In this document: positions 43,705 through 50,757 of the stretch, piece by piece
Layout of the letters: each line of letters starts with the position of its first letter
Numbering within the stretch: position 1 is the stretch's first letter
Assembly (NCBI RefSeq): GCF_022370635.2
Contig: NZ_CP092362.2
Coordinates: forward strand, 4,774,001-4,838,000
Length of the DNA: 64,000 nt
Source of the DNA: Mycolicibacterium crocinum
GTDB taxonomy: Bacteria; Actinomycetota; Actinomycetes; Mycobacteriales; Mycobacteriaceae
Reading direction: 5' to 3'
The notes under the pieces: model-generated
What the model saw: the letters and a program-made list of their open reading frames with translations, nothing else
What the model was told of the DNA's origin: nothing
Database searches by the model: none
Made by a program: the position numbers and the translations under genes

Positions 43705-45189
43705 ATGGGTCAACACTGCATGCCCGACGAGCTCAAGACGCTGTTCTTGTTCGAGAAACTCTCCGACGAACAGCTGCAGACGCTGTGCGAGAACGGGCAC
43801 ATCGCGACATTCGAGACCGGCCCGGTCGTCGTCGAGGGTGAACCGGCGACCTGCTTCTACGTCCTGCTCGACGGTGAGCTGGTGATGTCGAAACGCTCCG
43901 GCGGGGTCGACGTCGAGACCACCCGCACGTCGCAGCGCGGCGTGTACTGCGGTGCGTGGTCGGCCTACATCCCCAACGAGGAGCAGGTCTATCAGGCCTC
44001 GGTGCGGGTGACGAAGCCGTCGCGGTTCTTCGTGCTCGACGCCGAGGCCTTCGCGCAGTTCATGAAGACCGAGTTCCCGATGGCCGTGCACCTGCTCGAG
44101 GGCCACATGGTCGGCGGCCGGCGGCAGAGCCAGATCATCGGCCAACGCCAGAAGCTGCTGGCGCTGGGCACCATCACCGCGGGTCTGACCCATCAGCTCA
44201 ACAACCCGGCGGCGGCCACCGCGCGGGCCGTGGCCGATCTGCGCGAGGGCGTCGGCAAGATGCGCCACAAGCTGTCCATGCTGGCCGACGGCAAGTTCAG
44301 CCCCGAGGCGCTGCGCACACTGGTCCGGATTCAGGACGAGGTCGCCGAACAGGTCGCGAAGTCCAAGGCGCAGGAGCTGACCGCGCTGGAGACCTCCGAC
44401 CGCGAGGACCAGATCGGCGACTGGCTCGAAGAGCACGGCATCGCCAGCGCCTGGGACTACGCCCCCACGTTCGTCGAAGCCGGCCTCGACGTCGACTGGC
44501 TGGAACGCATCGAGGCATCCATCGACTCGGTGGACTGCTCGGCCACCATGCAAAGCGCAATCGGCTGGCTGAAGTACACCATCGACACCGAACTGCGGAT
44601 GAACGAGATCGCCGACGCCAGCGAGCGCATCTCGGGCCTGCTCGCCGGCGCCAAGAAGTACTCCCAGATGGACCGCGCCGAATACCAGGTCGCGAATGTC
44701 CACGAGCTGCTGCACAGCACGCTCAAGACACTGTTCGGCGACAAGGTCGGGCCCGACAAGCCGATCAAGCTGGTCAAGGAATGGGACAAGTCGCTACCCG
44801 AAATCGCTTGCTACCCAGGCGGTTTGAACGAGGTATGGGACGTCATCATCAACAATGCCATCCAGGCGATGAAGGGTCACGGCACGCTGACGATCCGGAC
44901 CGCCCGCCAGGGCGACGACCGGATCCGGGTGGAAATCTGCGACGACGGCCCAGGCATCCCGGAAGAGATCATCGACCGCATCTTCACCGCGTTCTTCACC
45001 ACCAAGCCGTTCGGTGAGGGCGACGGGCTCGGCCTGGATCTCGCGCGCCGGATCATCGTCGAGAAGCACCAGGGCGATATCCGGGTCGAATCCCAGCCCG
45101 GCAACACCCGTTTCATCATCCTGTTGCCGTTGGTGGCGTCCGCACCGGTCGCGGTAACTCCGGGTGAACTTTCCGCCGCTGCGGAATAG
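43705..45189 (+). CDS. Histidine kinase with N-terminal cyclic-nucleotide-binding-type domain
   Basis: A 494-residue soluble sensor kinase; no membrane helix is seen. Residues 10-135 form a CNB/CAP-type beta-barrel (FETGPVVVEGEPATCFYVLL), but the Arg-containing phosphate-binding cassette of cAMP sites is not evident, so cAMP binding is doubtful. The H-box is THQLNNPAA (His163), the ATP-binding N-box contains Asn384, the G1 box is DDGPGIP (413-419) and the G2 box is GLGL (441-444). It follows the receiver-flavoprotein gene by four bases and is the obvious kinase for that receiver domain. Together they make a two-component pair whose output is a flavoenzyme. Confidence 0.88.
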   Translation: MGQHCMPDELKTLFLFEKLSDEQLQTLCENGHIATFETGPVVVEGEPATCFYVLLDGELVMSKRSGGVDVETTRTSQRGVYCGAWSAYIPNEEQVYQASVRVTKPSRFFVLDAEAFAQFMKTEFPMAVHLLEGHMVGGRRQSQIIGQRQKLLALGTITAGLTHQLNNPAAATARAVADLREGVGKMRHKLSMLADGKFSPEALRTLVRIQDEVAEQVAKSKAQELTALETSDREDQIGDWLEEHGIASAWDYAPTFVEAGLDVDWLERIEASIDSVDCSATMQSAIGWLKYTIDTELRMNEIADASERISGLLAGAKKYSQMDRAEYQVANVHELLHSTLKTLFGDKVGPDKPIKLVKEWDKSLPEIACYPGGLNEVWDVIINNAIQAMKGHGTLTIRTARQGDDRIRVEICDDGPGIPEEIIDRIFTAFFTTKPFGEGDGLGLDLARRIIVEKHQGDIRVESQPGNTRFIILLPLVASAPVAVTPGELSAAAE

Positions 45190-45218
45190 CGGGCATTCGG
45201 GCGCGGGTTGTAGCCGCC

Positions 45219-46052
45219 ATGAGCGCCAAGCCCGATCTCGGCCGGTTCGCATCGTTCGGCATGGGGGTCACCCCCGAGGATGCCGCCGCCATCGAAGCGC
45301 TGGGCTACGGCGCGGTGTGGGTGGCCGGTTCACCGCCCGCCGAGCTGGACTGGGTGGACCCGGTTCTCGAAGAGACCCGCACACTGAAGCTGGCCACCGG
45401 CATCGTCAACATCTGGACGGCCCCGGCGGAAGCGGTCTCGGCCTCGTTTCATCGCATCGAAAACGCTTACCCCGGCCGGTTTCTCCTGGGAATCGGTGTC
45501 GGCCATCCCGAGGCCGACGCGCAGTTCACCAAGCCCATCACCGCACTCAACAGCTACCTCGACGTGCTGGACGAACACGGTGTCCCGCCACAGCGGCGGG
45601 CGCTGGCCGCGCTCGGCCCGCAGGTCTTGAAGCTGTCGGCCCGTCGCAGCGCCGGCGCCCACCCGGTGCTCGTCACGCCCGAACACACGGCCCGCGCACG
45701 CGAACTGATCGGCCCGGATGCATTTTTGGCGCCCGCGGTGCCCGTCGTCCCGACCACCGACGTCGAGCAGGCCCGGGCCGTCGGCCGCAAGACCCTTGAG
45801 CTTTATCTCGGGCTAAGCAATTACCTCAACAACTGGAAGCGGTTGGGCTTCACTGAGGATGACATCACCCGCCCCGGCAGCGACCGGCTCGTCGACTCCC
45901 TGATCGTCTACGGCACCCCCGAGACGATCGCGGCCCGGCTCACCGAGCACATCGACGCCGGCGCCGACCACGTTCCGATTCAGCTGTTGACCTCACCCGC
46001 CAAGGTCATCCCCACCTTGGCCGACCTCGCCGGTCCACTCGGGCTGGGCTGA
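45219..46052 (+). CDS. LLM-class flavin-dependent oxidoreductase (first of three), Rv3463-like
   Basis: A 277-residue luciferase-like TIM-barrel enzyme, probably using F420H2. Family features are YGAVWVAGSPPAE, TGIVNIWTAP and YPGRFLLGIGVGHPEA, the loop that binds the phosphate of the cofactor. Its place before rmlB matches Rv3463 of M. tuberculosis, but here three copies occur in tandem. No clear ribosome binding site precedes the ATG. The substrate is unknown. Confidence 0.87.
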   Translation: MSAKPDLGRFASFGMGVTPEDAAAIEALGYGAVWVAGSPPAELDWVDPVLEETRTLKLATGIVNIWTAPAEAVSASFHRIENAYPGRFLLGIGVGHPEADAQFTKPITALNSYLDVLDEHGVPPQRRALAALGPQVLKLSARRSAGAHPVLVTPEHTARARELIGPDAFLAPAVPVVPTTDVEQARAVGRKTLELYLGLSNYLNNWKRLGFTEDDITRPGSDRLVDSLIVYGTPETIAARLTEHIDAGADHVPIQLLTSPAKVIPTLADLAGPLGLG

Positions 46053-46070
46053 CCGAAAGAAGGACAATCG

Positions 46071-46910
46071 ATGACAGACAAGCCGGATCTGGGCAAGTTC
46101 GGGTCGTTCGGTCGCGGGGTCACCCCGCAACAGGCCCAGGAGATCGAGGCGCTGGGTTACGGCGCGGTCTGGGTGGGCGGCTCGCCGCCGGCCGAATTGG
46201 CTTGGGTGGAGCCGATTCTGGAGAACACCACCACGTTGAAGGTGGCCACCGGCATCGTCAACATCTGGACGGCCGAGCCAGGCCCGGTGGCCGAGTCGTT
46301 CCACCGCATCGACAAGGCCTACCCCGGCCGGTTCCTGCTGGGCATCGGCGTCGGACATCCCGAGGCGCATCAGGAATACCAGAAACCGATCGACGCACTG
46401 CGCGGCTACCTCGACAAGCTCGACGAGTACGGCGTGCCGAAGAACCGCCGCGTGGTGGCCGCGCTCGGCCCGCAGGTGCTCAAGCTGTCCGCCGCCCGCG
46501 CCGCCGGCGCGCACCCATACCTCACCACTCCCGAGCACACCGCTGAAGCCCGCGAACTGATCGGCCCCGAGGCCTTCCTCGCACCCGAACACAAAGTGGT
46601 GCTGACCACCGACGCAGACCGTGCCCGCGAGGTGGGTCGCAAAGCTCTGGAGATCTACCTGAATCTGCAGAACTACCTCAACAGCTGGAAACGGTTGGGA
46701 TTCACCGACGAAGACGTGGCCAAGCCCGGCAGCGACCGCCTGGTCGACGCGGTCGTGGCCTATGGCACGCAGGAGGCGATCGCAGCCCGGCTGCACCAGC
46801 ACATCGAGGCCGGCGCCGACCACGTGCCCGTCCAGGTGCTGACGTCGTCTGACAAGCTGGTGGATGCACTGGCCACGCTGGCCGGCCCGCTGGGGCTCAA
46901 CCAACCGTAA
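46071..46910 (+). CDS. LLM-class flavin-dependent oxidoreductase (second of three)
   Basis: A 279-residue paralogue of the preceding gene, strongly similar over the full length (for example FHRIDKAYPGRFLLGIGVGH and LNSWKRLGFTDEDV). GAAGG lies seven bases before the ATG. The gap of 18 bases from the first copy shows they are co-transcribed. Confidence 0.87.
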   Translation: MTDKPDLGKFGSFGRGVTPQQAQEIEALGYGAVWVGGSPPAELAWVEPILENTTTLKVATGIVNIWTAEPGPVAESFHRIDKAYPGRFLLGIGVGHPEAHQEYQKPIDALRGYLDKLDEYGVPKNRRVVAALGPQVLKLSAARAAGAHPYLTTPEHTAEARELIGPEAFLAPEHKVVLTTDADRAREVGRKALEIYLNLQNYLNSWKRLGFTDEDVAKPGSDRLVDAVVAYGTQEAIAARLHQHIEAGADHVPVQVLTSSDKLVDALATLAGPLGLNQP

Positions 46911-46922
46911 CGAGGGGGACTC

Positions 46923-47780
46923 GTGACCAATCCGTCGCTGCTCAAACCAGATCTCGGCCGCTACGGGGTGTGGACCGGTGGCCCGGTCAAACCGGAGCAG
47001 GCCGTCGAGATCGAGAAGCTGGGCTACGGAGCGGTGTGGGTCGGTGGCTCCCCGGCCGCCGATCTGTCGTTCGTCGAACCGATCCTCTCCCAGACCGAGA
47101 ATTTGACGGTCGCGACCGGGATCGTCAACATCTGGAGCGCGCCCGCCGACGAGGTCGCCGAGTCCTACCACCGCATCGAAAAGGCTTATCCCGGGCGGTT
47201 TTTGCTGGGCGTGGGCGTCGGCCATCCCGAACACACCCAGGAGTACACCAAGCCCTACGAGGCGCTGGTGAGCTACCTCGACCGGCTCGACGACAAGCAT
47301 GTGCCGACCAGCCGTCGCGTGATCGCTGCGCTGGGGCCCAAGGTGTTGCAGCTCGCCGCCCAGCGCAGCGCCGGCGCACACCCGTACCTGACCACTCCCG
47401 AGCACACCGGCCAGGCCCGTAATCTGGTCGGCCCGACGGTGTTCCTGGCACCCGAGCACAAGGTGGTGCTGAGCACCGATGCCGAGGAGGCCCGCAAGCT
47501 CGGCCGCGACAGCGTGGGCTTCTATCTCGGGTTGAGCAACTACGTGAACAATTGGAAGCGGCTGGGATTTACTGACGCCGACGTCGAAAAGCCGGGCAGT
47601 GACAAGCTGATCGACGCAGTGGTCGCCCACGGCACGGCCGAGGCCATCGCCGCGCGACTCGCCGAACACCTCGACGACGGGGCCGACCACGTGACGATCC
47701 AGGTGCTGGGGGGCTGGGACAAACTGCTGCCGACGCTGACCGAGCTGGCCGGGCCGTTGGGGCTGACCGCGAAGAGCTGA
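46923..47780 (+). CDS. LLM-class flavin-dependent oxidoreductase (third of three)
   Basis: A 285-residue paralogue with an N-terminal extension of about five residues (MTNPSLLKPDLGRYGVWTGG). The length equals that recalled for M. tuberculosis Rv3463, so this copy may be the orthologue and the other two the expansion. GTG start with GAGGGGG four bases upstream. The core loop reads YPGRFLLGVGVGHPEHTQ. Confidence 0.88.
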   Translation: MTNPSLLKPDLGRYGVWTGGPVKPEQAVEIEKLGYGAVWVGGSPAADLSFVEPILSQTENLTVATGIVNIWSAPADEVAESYHRIEKAYPGRFLLGVGVGHPEHTQEYTKPYEALVSYLDRLDDKHVPTSRRVIAALGPKVLQLAAQRSAGAHPYLTTPEHTGQARNLVGPTVFLAPEHKVVLSTDAEEARKLGRDSVGFYLGLSNYVNNWKRLGFTDADVEKPGSDKLIDAVVAHGTAEAIAARLAEHLDDGADHVTIQVLGGWDKLLPTLTELAGPLGLTAKS

Positions 47781-47810
47781 CAGCTGCGCCCGCCCGTTAG
47801 GGTGGGCGTC

Positions 47811-48806
47811 ATGCGGCTGTTGGTGACAGGGGGCGCCGGATTCATCGGCGCCAACTTCGTCCACAGCACCGTTCAGGAACGGCCCGAGGTTTCGGTGACT
47901 GTTCTGGACGCGCTCACCTACGCCGGTAGCCGCGAGTCGCTGCGGTCGGTCGAGGATCAGATCCGGCTGGTCGAGGGCGACCTGATCGACGAGCGTTTAT
48001 TGGACACACTTGTCGGCGAGTCCGACGCCGTCGTGCATTTCGCCGCCGAAACCCACGTGGACAACGCCCTCGCCGGTCCCGCGCCGTTCGTGCGCAGCAA
48101 TGTCGTCGGCACGTTCTCGGTGCTGGAAGCCGTCCGTCGGCACGGCGTGCGCTTGCATCACGTCTCCACCGACGAGGTGTACGGCGATCTGCCCCTGCAC
48201 GGCGGCGAACGCTTCACCGCGGACACTCCGTTCAACCCGTCGAGCCCGTACTCGGCGACCAAAGCCTCGGCCGACCTGTTGGTGCGCGCGTGGGTGCGCT
48301 CCTATCGCGTGCGCGCGACGATCTCCAACTGTTCCAACAACTATGGGCCCTATCAGCACATCGAGAAGTTCATCCCCCGCCAGATCACCAACATCCTGAC
48401 CGGGCGCCGACCGAAGCTCTACGGTGCCGGCGCCAACGTGCGCGACTGGATCCACGTCGAAGATCACAACAGCGCGGTGTGGCGCATCTTGGAAGACGGG
48501 GTGGCCGGATCCACCTATCTCATCGGCGCTGACGGCGAGCTCGACAACCTGTCGGTGCTGCGCCTGATCCTTCAGTTGATGGGTTGCGATGCAGGCGATT
48601 TCGACCACGTTCCCGACCGGGCCGGCCACGACCTGCGCTACGCGATCGACGCGAGCGTGCTGCGCGCAGAACTCGGCTGGACGCCCAAACACACCGATTT
48701 GACCGAGGGGCTGACGAGCACCATCGCGTGGTATCGCGACAACGAGTGGTGGTGGGGTCCACTCAAGGAGCAGGTCGAGGCGACGTACGCCGAACGCGGT
48801 CAATGA
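47811..48806 (+). CDS. rmlB: dTDP-glucose 4,6-dehydratase
   Basis: A 331-residue short-chain-type dehydratase of dTDP-rhamnose synthesis, which supplies the rhamnose linker of the arabinogalactan wall. NAD site GGAGFIG near residue 8; catalytic STDEVYGD and Tyr/Lys in YSATK. The ATG at 47811 has TAGGGT (47798-47803) seven bases upstream, so the transcript is probably leaderless and the GTG at 47802, inside that box, is not used. The length equals that of M. tuberculosis RmlB. Confidence 0.93.
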   Translation: MRLLVTGGAGFIGANFVHSTVQERPEVSVTVLDALTYAGSRESLRSVEDQIRLVEGDLIDERLLDTLVGESDAVVHFAAETHVDNALAGPAPFVRSNVVGTFSVLEAVRRHGVRLHHVSTDEVYGDLPLHGGERFTADTPFNPSSPYSATKASADLLVRAWVRSYRVRATISNCSNNYGPYQHIEKFIPRQITNILTGRRPKLYGAGANVRDWIHVEDHNSAVWRILEDGVAGSTYLIGADGELDNLSVLRLILQLMGCDAGDFDHVPDRAGHDLRYAIDASVLRAELGWTPKHTDLTEGLTSTIAWYRDNEWWWGPLKEQVEATYAERGQ

Positions 48807-48837
48807 CAGCGGCTTCCCTGCGCTGACCGCCGGGAAT

Positions 48838-48911
48838 CCGTCAAGACGCCGCATCCCGGCGTAAAGAAACCGTCAATGCCGGCGGCCGAGGGTGTTTTCC
48901 CGACTTAGCGT
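48838..48911 (+). promoter_or_regulatory. kdp promoter region with repeated CCGTCAA
   Basis: CCGTCAA occurs at 48838-48844 and 48870-48876, 32 bases apart start to start, with an ACGCCG/CGGCGT inverted repeat between. TAGCGT at 48906-48911 lies six bases before the first ATG of the operon. The repeats are candidate KdpE sites; that link is my inference. Confidence 0.5.
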
Positions 48912-48917
48912 CGCCAC

Positions 48918-49001
48918 ATGAGTGTCCTCCTGTACGTCGTACTGACCGCGACGGTGTTCGCGGTGCTCGGCCTGGTGCAGAAACTGGTCGAGCGACTGTG
49001 A
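48918..49001 (+). CDS. 27-residue membrane peptide heading the kdp operon
   Basis: The frame encodes MSVLLYVVLTATVFAVLGLV and QKLVERL, one membrane helix with a short basic end. TAGCGT sits six bases before the ATG, so it would be translated from a leaderless mRNA as the first cistron. Its stop overlaps the GTG of kdpF (GTGA). It is not KdpF, which follows. I do not know a named family. It could be an extra small subunit or a coupling leader. Confidence 0.68.
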   Translation: MSVLLYVVLTATVFAVLGLVQKLVERL

Positions 49002-49087
49002 ACTACGAGAACGTCGTTGGCCTGATCCTGTCGGTGCTGCTGGCCCTGTTCGTCGCGGCGACACTGCTGTTCCCGGAGAGGTTCTAG
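48998..49087 (+). CDS. kdpF: Potassium-transporting ATPase small subunit KdpF
   Basis: A 29-residue single-helix peptide (MNYENVVGLILSVLLALFVA, ending LLFPERF). The N-terminal ENVVGL and C-terminal PERF are the KdpF signature. It stabilises the KdpABC complex. It overlaps the small gene before it and shares its last base with the kdpA start. Confidence 0.9.
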   Translation: MNYENVVGLILSVLLALFVAATLLFPERF

Positions 49088-50757
49088 TGAGTACGACGTC
49101 AGCGGGGATCGCCTTCCTCCTCCTGTTGATCCTCGCCCTGGCAGCGGTTCACATCCCGCTCGGCGACTACATGTTTCGCGTGTACACCTCGTCGAAAGAT
49201 TCAGCGGTCGAGCGCGGCATCTATCGGTTGATCGGCGCCGACCCCAAGGCCGAGCAGGCCTGGGGCGCCTACGCCCGCAGCGTGCTGGCGTTCTCGGCGG
49301 TCGGCATCCTGTTCCTGTTCGCCTTCCAACTCGTGCAGGGCGAGCTGCCGCTGCATCTGCACGACCCGGCCACTCCGATGACCCCGGCGCTGGCCTGGAA
49401 CACCGCGGTCAGCTTTGTCACCAACACCAACTGGCAGGCCTACTCCGGTGAGTCCACTCAGGGCCACCTCGTACAGATGGCAGGCCTGGCCGTGCAGAAC
49501 TTCGTCTCGGCGGCGGTCGGCATGGCCGTTGCGGTCGCGTTGGTGCGCGGGTTCGCCCGCCGCAACACCGCTGAGCTGGGCAACTTCTGGGTGGACCTGG
49601 TGCGCGGAACCATCCGCATCCTGCTGCCGATCGCGGTGGTGGGCGCCATCATCCTGCTCGCCGGCGGGGTGATCCAGAATTTCCATCTGCACGACCAGAT
49701 CGTGAACACCCTGGCAGGTGGCCACCAGACGATCACCGGCGGCCCGGTGGCCAGCCAAGAGGCGATCAAGGAACTCGGCACCAACGGTGGCGGCTTCTAC
49801 AACGCCAATTCGGCGCATCCGTTCGAGAACCCCACCGGATGGACGAACTGGGTCGAGATCTTTCTGCTTCTGGTGATCAGCTTCTCACTGCCGCGCACCT
49901 TCGGCCGCATGGTCGACAGCACAAAGCAGGGTTACGCGATCGCCGCGGTGATGGCGGTGCTGGCTCTGATCAGCGTCACACTGATGCTGCGCTTCCAGAT
50001 GCAGGCGCACGGCACCGTGCCGACGGCGGTCGGCTCGGCGATGGAGGGCGTCGAACAGCGTTTCGGCGTAGCCGATTCCGCGATCTTCGCCGATGCCACC
50101 ACCCTGACGTCGACCGGCGCGGTGGACTCGTTCCACGACTCGTACACCAGCCTCGGCGGCATGATGACGATGTTCAACATGCAACTCGGCGAGGTGGCGC
50201 CCGGTGGCACCGGGTCGGGCCTGTACGGCATGCTGATCCTTGCGGTCATCACGGTGTTCGTCGCCGGCCTGATGGTCGGGCGCACGCCGGAGTACCTCGG
50301 CAAGAAGATCACACCGCGCGAAATCAAGCTGGCGGCAAGCTATTTCCTGGTGACCCCGCTGCTGGTGCTGACCGGGACGGCGGTCGCGATGGCGATGCCC
50401 GGTCAGCGCGCCGCCATGCTGAACAGCGGCCCGCACGGCCTGTCCGAGGTGCTCTACGCGTTCACCTCCGCCGCCAACAACAACGGCTCGGCGTTCGCGG
50501 GCATCAGCGTCAACACCGATTGGTACAACACCGCACTGGGCCTGGCGATGGTGTTCGGCCGGTTCTTGCCGATCATCGTCGTGCTCGCCCTCGCCGGCGC
50601 GCTGGCCAGACAGGGGCACACCCCGGAGTCGATCGGCACGCTGCCCACCCATCGGCCGCAGTTCGTCGGGATGGTCGCCGGGGTGACGCTCATCCTCGTC
50701 GCCCTCACCTTCCTGCCCGTGCTTGCACTCGGTCCCCTCGCTGAAGGAATCCACTGA
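49087..50757 (+). CDS. kdpA: Potassium-transporting ATPase subunit A
   Basis: A 556-residue K+ channel-like subunit with about ten membrane helices and the four selectivity-filter loops of the superfamily of K+ transporters, for example NTNWQAYSGES and the glycine-rich GTNGGGFYNANSAHP. It binds and passes K+ from outside. GTG start overlapping the kdpF stop; its own stop overlaps the kdpB ATG (TGATG). Confidence 0.96.
   Translation: MSTTSAGIAFLLLLILALAAVHIPLGDYMFRVYTSSKDSAVERGIYRLIGADPKAEQAWGAYARSVLAFSAVGILFLFAFQLVQGELPLHLHDPATPMTPALAWNTAVSFVTNTNWQAYSGESTQGHLVQMAGLAVQNFVSAAVGMAVAVALVRGFARRNTAELGNFWVDLVRGTIRILLPIAVVGAIILLAGGVIQNFHLHDQIVNTLAGGHQTITGGPVASQEAIKELGTNGGGFYNANSAHPFENPTGWTNWVEIFLLLVISFSLPRTFGRMVDSTKQGYAIAAVMAVLALISVTLMLRFQMQAHGTVPTAVGSAMEGVEQRFGVADSAIFADATTLTSTGAVDSFHDSYTSLGGMMTMFNMQLGEVAPGGTGSGLYGMLILAVITVFVAGLMVGRTPEYLGKKITPREIKLAASYFLVTPLLVLTGTAVAMAMPGQRAAMLNSGPHGLSEVLYAFTSAANNNGSAFAGISVNTDWYNTALGLAMVFGRFLPIIVVLALAGALARQGHTPESIGTLPTHRPQFVGMVAGVTLILVALTFLPVLALGPLAEGIH

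Noticed and set aside
45993..47864. Open frame of about 620 codons opposite the LLM oxidoreductases
   Set aside because: It is internally repetitive only because the three forward genes are paralogues.
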